Assembly (NCBI GenBank): GCA_041660385.1
Contig: JBAZWJ010000017.1
Span: 27,995-91,994, forward strand
Origin: DYJE01 sp041660385
GTDB lineage: Bacteria > Desulfobacterota > Desulfobacteria > Desulfobacterales > Desulfolunaceae
Direction: 5' to 3'
DNA length: 64,000 nt
Under the pieces are notes generated by a model. That model was not told the origin of the DNA. It worked only from the letters and a program-made list of their open reading frames with translations, and did not search any database. The translations under genes and the position numbers were made by a program. How positions within the stretch are numbered: the first letter of the stretch is position 1; each line of letters begins with the position of its first letter. Positions 34,833 through 42,641 of the stretch are shown here, piece by piece.

Positions 34833-34931
34833 TCGATGTTCGATGTTGAACGTTCGATGTTCGATGTTCAATATTAAATTGCCCCCATCCTCCATTGGAC
34901 GTTGAACGTTCGACGTTGAGCGTTGGACGTT
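34833..34931. repeat. Short degenerate tandem repeat (GTTCGATGTT / GTTGAACGTT)
   Basis: About nine overlapping decamers of the form GTTCGATGTT or GTTGAACGTT run from 34833 to 34931, interrupted by a short AT/C-rich stretch. A small related piece, GAACGTTGAACATC, is at 25964. The region is non-coding, just after the cobO stop. Confidence 0.7.
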
Positions 34932-34948
34932 ATTTCTTTTTCATTATC

Positions 34949-35464
34949 CTACTTCTCAATCCCCACCCGCGCCATAACCCCGTTCTTATAGTAATGCTTG
35001 ATCTCCCGCATTTCCGTCACCAGATCAGCCCGTTCGATCAACGCCTCACCTGCCCCGCGCCCGGTGATCACCAGTTCCACATGGTCCGGCCGAAGCTCGA
35101 TCAGATCAAGCAGCTCTTTTTCCGAAAAAAGCCCACAGGTCACAGCCACATTGGCTTCTTCAAGAATCACAAGCCCATGTTCACCTGCTTCAATAACTGA
35201 CCGTGCCCGTTCATATCCTTTCCGGCCCGCAGCCATATCGTCATCGGAAGGTTTGCCTTTGACAAAGTGGCCAAGACCGTACTGTTCAATCGTGACCTTG
35301 TCGGCAAACTGTGACAGTGCCTTGATTTCGCTGTAGTCCCCTTTTTTTAGAAACTGAATGACAAAAACCTTGAACCCCGCACCAAGTGCCCGCAGACATA
35401 AACCAAGAGCCGCCGTAGTTTTTCCTTTGCCGTTTCCGGTGTAGACCTGAACATAACCTTTCAT
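34949..35464 (-). CDS. cobO: Cob(I)yrinic acid a,c-diamide adenosyltransferase
   Basis: BtuR/CobO-type adenosyltransferase of 171 residues that attaches the 5'-deoxyadenosyl group to the corrin cobalt. The P-loop GNGKGKTTAALGL is at residues 11-23 and the Walker B-like LVILEEANVAV is near 100. Later TGRGAGEALIERADLVTEM replaces the common TGRxAP. Its ATG overlaps the cobJ stop by 4 bp. Confidence 0.94.
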   Translation of the reverse strand: MKGYVQVYTGNGKGKTTAALGLCLRALGAGFKVFVIQFLKKGDYSEIKALSQFADKVTIEQYGLGHFVKGKPSDDDMAAGRKGYERARSVIEAGEHGLVILEEANVAVTCGLFSEKELLDLIELRPDHVELVITGRGAGEALIERADLVTEMREIKHYYKNGVMARVGIEK

Positions 35465-36339
35465 ATATCGTACTTCTCCGAATACCCTCTTGGCGTAATC
35501 ATAAAATCAAGATAGGCAACAGACGCGCTGCTTCCGATAAACACCGTGCTCAGCATGTCCACATCCGCTTTATCGAGATCGCCAAGGCGTGTGATGGTCA
35601 CGGCCTGCCCTTCCCTCATGGCAGATTTCACGATTCCCACCGGTGTGTCGGGATGCCGATGTTTCAGAACGATTTCCTGAGCTTTTTTTAATTGCCAGTC
35701 TCTTTTTTTACTTCGGGGATTGAAAATCACAATAACAAAATCAGCCCCAGCCGCAGCCTCAATCCGTTTTTCAATCCGCTCCCAGGGCGTTAAAAGATCG
35801 GACAGACTCACCACAGCAAAATCATGGGTTAACGGCGCTCCGAGAAGGGCCGCGCCTGATGCCAGCGCCGGAATCCCCGGAACCACTTCGATGGTAAGGG
35901 TATTCCCTTTTTGTCCATCAACCTCACTCTGACCTGGCCTCAGCACCGTAATCCCCTGCTTCTGACAGATTTCAAAAGCAAGCCCGGCCATGGCGTAAAT
36001 CCCCGGATCACCTGAACTCACGATGGCGCAGGATTCACCCTGCATGGCGATGTCGATGGCGGCTTTTACCCGGTCCACTTCTTTTTTCATGGTGGTTGAA
36101 ACCAGTTTTTTGCCTTCAACCAAGGGCTTGATCAGATCCATATACGTGGTGTAACCAGCCACGGCAGAAACGTGTTTCAGTACGTCCACAGCCCGGCCCG
36201 ACATATGGGCCTGATCACCAGGGCCGATGCCTACGATGTAAAGTTGATTCGTGCCACAGCCACCGTGGCATTGGTTGATTTCCGTTTGGGAACGATCAGA
36301 TTCCCCTTGCCCGCACCCAGAATCGCTGCTGCTTCGCAT
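35461..36339 (-). CDS. cobJ: Precorrin-3B / cobalt-factor III C17-methyltransferase
   Basis: SAM-dependent methyltransferase that methylates C17 and contracts the ring. The family-conserved region starts at NQLYIVGIGPGDQAHM and continues with TTYMDLI, SSGDPGIYAMAG and FVIVIFNPRSKKRDWQL. The start is unsettled. The ATG at 36339 with GGAG upstream gives 292 residues and a 109-bp overlap with cbiG; no ATG, GTG or TTG lies nearer the conserved start, so a shorter native form would need a rare codon. Residues before the conserved start are Ser/Gly-rich and look like out-of-frame cbiG. CbiG-CobJ fusions exist elsewhere, so frameshifting is another option. Confidence 0.88.
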   Translation of the reverse strand: MRSSSDSGCGQGESDRSQTEINQCHGGCGTNQLYIVGIGPGDQAHMSGRAVDVLKHVSAVAGYTTYMDLIKPLVEGKKLVSTTMKKEVDRVKAAIDIAMQGESCAIVSSGDPGIYAMAGLAFEICQKQGITVLRPGQSEVDGQKGNTLTIEVVPGIPALASGAALLGAPLTHDFAVVSLSDLLTPWERIEKRIEAAAGADFVIVIFNPRSKKRDWQLKKAQEIVLKHRHPDTPVGIVKSAMREGQAVTITRLGDLDKADVDMLSTVFIGSSASVAYLDFMITPRGYSEKYDI

Positions 36340-37289
36340 ACGCTTTTCACTCCGATATGTTTTTCCACCATGAGCGATGGTGTTTCTATGGTTTCTATGG
36401 TGTTCAACTCGTCCCGGTTGAAAAACCACAACGGTAGTTTCATTTCATCAGCAAGTTCAATAATGCCCGCTTCGTCATGTTTCACATCCACGCTGGTGAT
36501 TAAAGCAAGGGATCGCCATGACAATTCGTTACGTTCCAGGGTTTCAAACAAAAGTTCCCTGATTTCACTTTTTTCCGTTCTACGGTTACATCCGATTCCG
36601 GCAACAAGTGTTTTCGGCCTCAGTACCAGATCGCCCGGTCTTGACGAACCCAGACGGTCATCAATGTACACGCCCACGTCATGCAGGGCTGAACGGTCAA
36701 ATGCCTTTTGATCGTTGAAAAATCCGTACGGATCAAAAATCCCCACCTGTTTCCCGTTGATAAAGGCCATGTTCACCCGTTTGATCATATCCGGGTTTTC
36801 AATGGTCAGATTTTTTTCAACGGCCATCATGTCCACCGAGGGAAGCTGGTTCACATCGGTGGCGGTGGTGATCACTGGCGTTGCCCCAAGAATCTCCGAA
36901 ACACGAAGGGCAAGGTCGTTGGCCCCACCGATGTGCCCGGAAAGAAGGCTGATGGCAAAAGTCCCTCGGTCATCCACCACAACCACGGCAGGATCATGGG
37001 TTTTATGAACGATATGCTCGGCTATCACCCGGATCACGATTCCTGTGGCCATGAAAAATACATGGGAGGAGTAATCGTTGAATCTTTCGGACACGGTTTG
37101 CCGCAGGCTTTCGAATCGATATAAGGTGCATGGTTTGTCCGTTGAATCAGCACCTCTGTCCAATCTGTCCGGAAAAAAAAGATCACAGCCTTTCAGTTGT
37201 TCTGAAAGGGTCATGGCAAGAGCTGCGCTCTGGGATGTCAAAGCCCAGAGTGCTGTGATGCCTTTGCCTGTGATCCGTTTCTCTATCAT
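36231..37289 (-). CDS. cbiG: Cobalt-precorrin-5A hydrolase
   Basis: 352-residue enzyme that opens the delta-lactone and releases acetaldehyde in the anaerobic route. The N-terminal half has VFFMATGIVIRVIAEH, HDPAVVVVDDRGTFAISLLSGH split as two conserved phrases, and GGANDLALRVSEILGATPVIT. The C-terminal CbiG domain begins LVAGIGCNRRTEKSEI and ends INFTS. The ATG at 37289 overlaps the cobM stop by 4 bp. Its presence with CbiD shows that cobalt is inserted early. Confidence 0.94.
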   Translation of the reverse strand: MIEKRITGKGITALWALTSQSAALAMTLSEQLKGCDLFFPDRLDRGADSTDKPCTLYRFESLRQTVSERFNDYSSHVFFMATGIVIRVIAEHIVHKTHDPAVVVVDDRGTFAISLLSGHIGGANDLALRVSEILGATPVITTATDVNQLPSVDMMAVEKNLTIENPDMIKRVNMAFINGKQVGIFDPYGFFNDQKAFDRSALHDVGVYIDDRLGSSRPGDLVLRPKTLVAGIGCNRRTEKSEIRELLFETLERNELSWRSLALITSVDVKHDEAGIIELADEMKLPLWFFNRDELNTIETIETPSLMVEKHIGVKSVCEAAAILGAGKGNLIVPKRKSTNATVAVARINFTS

Positions 37290-38059
37290 GCCTGTTCCCT
37301 GTACCCATGGCCGAACGATTTGTCGTAAAGTTTTGATTTGTGGCCTATGCCCTGGGTTAACGAAGCCACTGTTTTCCCTACAATGATCAGAGCCTGATGG
37401 GTGATGTTCTTTTCCCGGACAAGATGTGCAAGGCCGCTGACTGGCGTAAAGTATATCTGCTCTTCAGGCTGGCTCACCCTGAACGCCACGGCGCAAACGG
37501 AATCCGCTCCGTAACATCTGACAAGAATTTCTTCCACCTGATCAATGAGGCTGATGCTCAGGTAAATGGCCATGGACGCCTGATGCCGGGCCAGGCTTTC
37601 GAGGTTTTCGCTTTCAGGAACGGGCGTTCGACCTGCCATGCGGGTCAGGATCAAAGTCTGGGACACTTCGGGCAGGGTGTATTCCAATCCCATGCTGGCC
37701 GCAGCCGCAAATGCCGCTGTGACTCCGGGAATAACCCGGTATGGGATATCCCGTTTGTCCAGCTCCACCATCTGCTCAAAGATCGCCCCGTAAAGAGACG
37801 GATCACCGGTATGAAGCCGCACAACCGCCTTACCCTGCTGATACGCCTGAACCATCATCGCCACAATCTCATCCAGATGAAGAGACGCACTGTTCACTTT
37901 CTCCGTGTCCGGCCTTGCCCAGCACATCACCGCCTCAGGAACAAGAGACCCCGCATAGATGATCAGATCCGCCTGCTCCAGAGCCCGCATGCCCTTCACC
38001 GTGATCAGCTCCGGATCTCCCGGCCCTGCTCCTACAAAGAGGATTTGTTTTTTTTCCAT
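37286..38059 (-). CDS. cobM: Precorrin-4 / cobalt-precorrin-4 C11-methyltransferase
   Basis: SAM-dependent methyltransferase of 257 residues (CobM/CbiF). Motifs: ILFVGAGPGDPELITVKG at the start, YAGSLVPEAV, VRLHTGDPSLYGAIFEQM and ALIIVGKTV near the end. It is the standard length. It lies 190 bp after cbiET, a gap holding a partial dispersed repeat, and overlaps cbiG by 4 bp. Confidence 0.95.
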   Translation of the reverse strand: MEKKQILFVGAGPGDPELITVKGMRALEQADLIIYAGSLVPEAVMCWARPDTEKVNSASLHLDEIVAMMVQAYQQGKAVVRLHTGDPSLYGAIFEQMVELDKRDIPYRVIPGVTAAFAAAASMGLEYTLPEVSQTLILTRMAGRTPVPESENLESLARHQASMAIYLSISLIDQVEEILVRCYGADSVCAVAFRVSQPEEQIYFTPVSGLAHLVREKNITHQALIIVGKTVASLTQGIGHKSKLYDKSFGHGYREQA

Positions 38060-38205
38060 GAATACACCCTATTTATAATTTTTAGTATTTTCCTATATGT
38101 TTTCTATTGTTCTGCTATTTTGCCTCCGGGGGCCAGATTTTAAAAATCTGGACAAATGGGTTGTTGTGTAATTTTCTAACCCGAAATTCATAATCTCAAC
38201 AAATC

Positions 38206-38256
38206 GTAGGTCGGGTTGAGGAACGAAACCCGACAAATGCCCCCATCCTTATAATT
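38206..38256. repeat. Partial copy of the GTAGGTCGGGT repeat at the 3' end of cbiET
   Basis: GTAGGTCGGGTTGAGGAACG and the following ACCCGACAAATG match the left end of the 34521 element for about 40 bases, including the CCATCCTTA portion. The similarity runs into the cbiET stop codon at 38249. Confidence 0.6.
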
Positions 38257-39502
38257 TCTTGATATTCCTACCCCGAATAATAAAAACAGGATTTCCACCT
38301 TTGAGCATCAAATTCCAGGGCATGGCCTGCCCTGTTGAAACCTGGATCTGAACGATGTCCGTTTCAAAGCCAAGTTTTTCCAATGTGGTGAGGGCTGTAT
38401 TTACATTTCCAAGAAGCACGGTGTTCACCACGATAACTCCGCCAGGTTTCAAGCGGTCGCAGGCTGTGTTCAAGATGGTTTCAAGATCTTTTCCACCGCC
38501 GCCAATGAAAATCCGGTCCGGGTCTGGAAGGCTTTCCAGGCCTTCGGGCAAGCAGGCCATCACAGGGGTTACATTTGAGACCCCGAAGCGCCTGATGTTT
38601 TCCCGGATATCGGCTATCCGTTCTTCATGTTGTTCAACGGCAAAAATCCGGCCCTGCTTTATAAACGCTGAAGCTTCAATGGAAACAGAGCCACTTCCGG
38701 CACCAAGATCCCACATCACATGTTGGTTCTCAAGACAGAGCTTTGAAAGACTCACCACCCGGATCTCGGATTTGGTGATCAGCCCTTGCCTGTGTGCAAA
38801 GCAATCGTCGGGCATGCCCAGGCTTAAGGGTCGAACGGGGCATTCCTGTTCAAGCGGCTGTTCATCCAACGGGTCTTCAATATTTTTTTCCAGCACAACC
38901 ATGTTGGGATCATTGAAATGTTGTTTTGCAGCATCTTCAAGGCTGTACCATCTAACCAGCTCGTCTTCCGATCCCAGCTGTTCAAGAACGCATATTTTAT
39001 AGTTGTCGAGACCTTTCGCATATAAAAGCCCGGCAAGTTCGGCAGGATTGTTCCTGGGATCGGTAAACACAGCCACCTTATCGTGCTTTTGGATAGCCGC
39101 AACCAGATCTCCACCATAAGATTTCCCATGAAGGCTGATCACTCCGGCATCATCCCAGGATTCTTTAAGTCGTGCAAAGGCCCCTGCAACGGATGTCACG
39201 TTGGGATAAACCTCCACATGTTCTTTTCCCAGCACATCGGCAAACACTTTGCCGATACCGTAAAACAAGGGATCACCGGATGCCAGAACCACCACAGTTT
39301 TTGTCTGTGCAAGGTGTGCAACCTGTCCGGCAAGGGCTTTCACATCCCTGACGATCACGATTTTTTCAGCAGGATGTTCCTTAAAATGCAGGAGATGACG
39401 TCGCCCGCCAACAAGAATTTCCGCCTGAGCGATGATCCGTCGATGGCGTTCCGTAAGGTCGTCCGGCCCAAGGCCCATGCCGATAATTTTAACAGGAATC
39501 AT
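38249..39502 (-). CDS. cbiET: Bifunctional cobalt-precorrin-7 C5-methyltransferase / C15 decarboxylating methyltransferase
   Basis: 417-residue fusion (CobL type). The N-terminal CbiE half has KIIGMGLGPDDLTERHRR, VVLASGDPLFYGIGK and ISLHGKSYGGDL. The C-terminal CbiT half has a class I methyltransferase site (MWDLGAGSGSVSIEASAF near 265) and IFIGGGGKDLETIL. The start overlaps the cbiD stop by ATGA. The C-terminal residues NIKKL and the stop lie at the edge of a dispersed repeat, so the natural end may have been altered slightly. Confidence 0.95.
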   Translation of the reverse strand: MIPVKIIGMGLGPDDLTERHRRIIAQAEILVGGRRHLLHFKEHPAEKIVIVRDVKALAGQVAHLAQTKTVVVLASGDPLFYGIGKVFADVLGKEHVEVYPNVTSVAGAFARLKESWDDAGVISLHGKSYGGDLVAAIQKHDKVAVFTDPRNNPAELAGLLYAKGLDNYKICVLEQLGSEDELVRWYSLEDAAKQHFNDPNMVVLEKNIEDPLDEQPLEQECPVRPLSLGMPDDCFAHRQGLITKSEIRVVSLSKLCLENQHVMWDLGAGSGSVSIEASAFIKQGRIFAVEQHEERIADIRENIRRFGVSNVTPVMACLPEGLESLPDPDRIFIGGGGKDLETILNTACDRLKPGGVIVVNTVLLGNVNTALTTLEKLGFETDIVQIQVSTGQAMPWNLMLKGGNPVFIIRGRNIKKL

Positions 39503-40590
39503 GACGCACCCTCTTTTTTCTCATTTGAATCGAAAATAACAGTCCCTTCAAAATCAAAAATCAGGGATCGAATGTTTATCTCGCCCCGTGAAAATGATTC
39601 CGCCCATTGTTTCATGGTTTCACCCACTTTTTGAATAACTCCGGGCCAGACAGGATAAACCATATCAAAGGCATGACGGGCCGTGTTTGCTGTTTTGACC
39701 TGATTGAAAAGGATAGGGTCACCCGAAATTTCAAGCACCCATCCGGCCAGAGTTTCAAGACTCACATCGGATTTTGCCGCATGAGTATGGGGTGCGCCCT
39801 GGGCCATTTTGACGGCTTTGCCAAAAAACACGGCAAAGGTTACGGATTTTATGCCTGTTTCCACGGCCTTTTCAAGCGATGCTTTAAAGAAATCTCCGAT
39901 CTGAACAAAGGCTTCATCGGGAAGCTGGGGAAAACGTTTCATGGCATAGCGTTCGCTGCGCCTTCCCGTGGTGAAGACCACCTGTTCAAGTCCAGAAGCC
40001 GCCGCCACAGCCAGTGATGAACCGATGGTTGCGATATAAGCGTCGTGGCTCATGGGCCTGACCACCCCTGTTGTCCCGAGAATGGAAATACCGCCCAGAA
40101 TTCCCAGCCGTGCGTTTAAGGTTCGTTCGGCAATATGCTCTCCGTCTTCCACAAAAACTTCGATGTCGATTCCCTTTGCGTCCGGTCCTAAGACGTCTTC
40201 AACAGCCATGCGGATCATCTCACACGGTCCGGGGTTGATGGCAGGTCCTTCCACCGGAAGACCCAGCCCCGGCTTGGTCACCCGGCCCACGCCTTTGCCG
40301 CCACGGATACGGATTTTCTCAAGGGTTCTGTCAAGGGTCACAATCGCCCCGATTTCTGCATTATGGGTAACATCCGGGTCGTCTCCGCCGTCTTTGATCA
40401 CGCTACACAAGGCTTGATCCTGACTGATTTTTTCACATCGTTTTAAGGGGATATCCACATGACCCTGACTCAGAAAAGGAATTCGGACCTGGACTGGCGC
40501 TATTCCCCTTGCAAGAAGGTGCAAAGCTCCCTTAACAGCGGCGGCGGCGGCTGTTCCTGTGGTGAAGCCTGATCTGAGTTTTTTTTTCAT
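39499..40590 (-). CDS. cbiD: Cobalt-precorrin-5B C1-methyltransferase
   Basis: 363-residue enzyme of the anaerobic pathway. The ATG at 40590 gives the family start KKKLRSGFTTGTAAAAAVKG; a longer frame to 40689 reads through GTGGAC repeat DNA. Conserved phrases are DGGDDPDVTHNAEIGA, GKGVGRVTKPGLGLPVE, GILGGISILGTTGVVRP and TGRRSERYAM. It overlaps cbiET by 4 bp. Confidence 0.95.
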   Translation of the reverse strand: MKKKLRSGFTTGTAAAAAVKGALHLLARGIAPVQVRIPFLSQGHVDIPLKRCEKISQDQALCSVIKDGGDDPDVTHNAEIGAIVTLDRTLEKIRIRGGKGVGRVTKPGLGLPVEGPAINPGPCEMIRMAVEDVLGPDAKGIDIEVFVEDGEHIAERTLNARLGILGGISILGTTGVVRPMSHDAYIATIGSSLAVAAASGLEQVVFTTGRRSERYAMKRFPQLPDEAFVQIGDFFKASLEKAVETGIKSVTFAVFFGKAVKMAQGAPHTHAAKSDVSLETLAGWVLEISGDPILFNQVKTANTARHAFDMVYPVWPGVIQKVGETMKQWAESFSRGEINIRSLIFDFEGTVIFDSNEKKEGAS

Positions 40591-40615
40591 GATTGGCCGT
40601 TTCGATGCTATTAGC

Positions 40616-40690
40616 TGTGGACCAAGTGGACTTCGTGGACTGAGTGGACAAACATAAAGTTTATGGTCCATCAAGTCCACTGGGTCCACA
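40616..40690. repeat. GTGGAC inverted repeat between cobI and cbiD
   Basis: TGTGGACCAAGTGGACTTCG at the left is complementary to the right end at 40690 (TGTGGACCCAGTGGACTTG on the minus strand). Similar GTGGAC-rich DNA occurs at 47315-47381 and near 44045. Confidence 0.7.
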
Positions 40691-40704
40691 TTGCACTTTT
40701 TACA

Positions 40705-41427
40705 TCATTTCTTTCCACCTTGTTTTGCCAGAATCAGCGTCCAGTAATCAGGCTCCCGGTCAACAAGGGTTCTTATATCTTTTATGATTTCTTCGCCGTC
40801 CCTTCCGCATTTTTTAATGGCGCGGCTGTTGGTGATCATGTCGCTTTCTTCAAGAGCCCGGGTGATGTCTTTCACATTTTTATAGGCTTTGAGCAGCACC
40901 ACGTTTTCCGCGCAATCAGAGAATTTACGGACATTACCGCCCCCATATGCACCGGACGTGAGCAGAAGGGATTCTTCGGCTTCCACCAAAGGGACGTTCA
41001 TCCGGGCTGCGGCGGCCTGATAGGACGTGATGCCCGGAATGGTCACTATGGGAAGATCCGGGCGCAGTTCCTGGATATCCTGAAGAATATAGCCAAAGGT
41101 GGAATAGGTCATGGGATCGCCCAGAGTCAGGAAAGCCGCGTCTTTTCCCAGATCCAGCACGTCCAGAATCGCCAGGGAATTTTCACGCCAGGCTGATTTC
41201 AAATGCTCTTTGTCCTGGGTCATGGGAAAGGAAAGATGCCGCACATCAACCGTTTCCGGGAGATGGGGTCTGGCGATATCCACGGCAAGGCTGAAGCTGT
41301 TTTTGGCCGATGACGCCGTGAATACCACGTCCACATGGGCAAGGATTTTCACCGCCTTGATGGTCATCAGTTCGGGGTCACCCGGTCCAACACCTATGCC
41401 GTATAATGTCCCTTGTTTTTTTTCCAT
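40705..41427 (-). CDS. cobI: Precorrin-2 / cobalt-factor II C20-methyltransferase
   Basis: SAM-dependent methyltransferase of 240 residues (CobI/CbiL). The start has LYGIGVGPGDPELMTIKAVK. Further motifs are LAVDIARPHLPE, AAFLTLGDPMTYSTFGY and IPGITSYQAAAARMNVPL. It follows a 599-bp repeat-rich gap after cbiC; cbiD follows after 114 bp. Confidence 0.95.
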   Translation of the reverse strand: MEKKQGTLYGIGVGPGDPELMTIKAVKILAHVDVVFTASSAKNSFSLAVDIARPHLPETVDVRHLSFPMTQDKEHLKSAWRENSLAILDVLDLGKDAAFLTLGDPMTYSTFGYILQDIQELRPDLPIVTIPGITSYQAAAARMNVPLVEAEESLLLTSGAYGGGNVRKFSDCAENVVLLKAYKNVKDITRALEESDMITNSRAIKKCGRDGEEIIKDIRTLVDREPDYWTLILAKQGGKK

Positions 41428-41480
41428 AATGTCCTTCTATGATATGCTGTTATTTTTAGTATCTCTGTTTATAGTTTTTC

Positions 41481-41985
41481 CCATATTAACCCGGCAACAA
41501 AATACATCCATATTAATTGCACTGAAGCGATGGGTTACGCTTTGGCTCCACCCATCCTACATGCTGATCCCCGTAGGATGGGTGAAGCTTTGCGTAACCC
41601 ATCGGAATTGACAGCACATTGGCATATTAAAATCTGGCTCCCCAATACTGTTGACTTATTCATCAGCCGTAAGTTGCTGACCCTCGTTCCGGGGATTCTC
41701 CCCGGAATGCGCCCCACGGAGGCTCCGCCTCCAACGTCGCACATCACGGACTGTTTTTTATTTATCACGCACTTCCATACCTTAAAAAATCGACAAATTT
41801 TCCAAATTATACATGTGTGTTCATACTGTCTCGAATCGTTACTTACTCGTATTTAGAGTGCGTCGATCTCTCCATTTTTGGAGGCGGAGCCTCCGGTTAA
41901 GCATTCCGGGGAGAATCCCCGGAACGAGGGGCTGTTGCGCGATGCGATTGGACATGTGAGGCATAGCTAAGTCAACAGCATTGCC
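41481..41985. repeat. Composite repeat block inside the cobalamin gene series
   Basis: The 599-bp gap from 41428 to 42026 carries no credible gene but stacked repeats. CATATTAACCCGGCAACAAA at 41480 resembles 12989. An inverted pair built from GATGGGTTACGCTTTGG and its complement spans 41529-41603. A larger inverted structure runs from about 41643 to 41985, with CAATACTGTTGACTTA and TAAGTCAACAGCATTG at its ends and CTCGTTCCGGGGATTCTCCC plus GGAGGCTCCGCCTCC on both arms. It looks like a MITE or transposon remnant. Confidence 0.75.
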
Positions 41986-42026
41986 ACCCTCACGGGGATG
42001 GCAGTTAAAAAACAAAGCTAATATCT

Positions 42027-42641
42027 TTATTGTCCTTCTGCCATAATGATCAGAGCATTCACAATGCTTGCGGCAATATTGGAACCACCTTTACGCCCTT
42101 CGTTGGTGATATACGGTATTTCTGAGGCAAGAAGCTCGGCTTTGGATTCGGCGGCGTTTACAAAACCCACGGGAAAGCCGATCACAAGGGCCGGGTTCAC
42201 CTTTCGTTCGCGGACCAGTTCCAATAAGCGCAACAGGGCTGTGGGAGCGTTTCCCACCACGTAGATGCCGCCCTCCATGTCCGCAGCAGCCGCATCCACG
42301 GCAAGTCGGGCACGGGTTGAGCCTGTTTCTCCGGCTTTTTTCCCGATATGGGGATCAGCCATATAGCAGATCACCCGGCCTCCAAAATTTTCGATGGATT
42401 TTTTCCGTACACCGGACAAAGCCATGGTGGTGTCTGTGACGATGTTTTTTCCTGACCTTATGGCTTTAACTCCGGCATCCACCGCATCAGGATGAAAGCG
42501 GACGCTTTCAATATATTCAAAATCCGCAGAGGTATGGATCATCCGCCTTACAATGGGCCAGGTCTTTTTTGAAAAACCGTGATCACCCGCTTCTTTTTCG
42601 ATGATGTCAAAGCTCATCCGTTCAATATCTTCAGGCTTCAT
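42027..42641 (-). CDS. cbiC: Cobalt-precorrin-8 methylmutase
   Basis: 204-residue mutase (CbiC/CobH) that moves a methyl group to form cobyrinic acid. Conserved parts are MIHTSADFEYIESVRFHP, containing the catalytic His, then KNIVTDTTMALSG, YVVGNAPTALLRLLEL and PALVIGFPVGFVNAAESK. Its start overlaps the cbiA stop by 11 bp, and AAGGACAT precedes the ATG. Confidence 0.96.
   Translation of the reverse strand: MKPEDIERMSFDIIEKEAGDHGFSKKTWPIVRRMIHTSADFEYIESVRFHPDAVDAGVKAIRSGKNIVTDTTMALSGVRKKSIENFGGRVICYMADPHIGKKAGETGSTRARLAVDAAAADMEGGIYVVGNAPTALLRLLELVRERKVNPALVIGFPVGFVNAAESKAELLASEIPYITNEGRKGGSNIAASIVNALIIMAEGQ

Noticed and set aside
34833..34931. CRISPR array
   Set aside because: Units are about 10 bp, overlapping and degenerate, without spacers of constant length; no cas genes are present.
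41530..41856. Small open frame in the cbiC-cobI gap
   Set aside because: It is made of palindromic repeat DNA and has no ribosome site.
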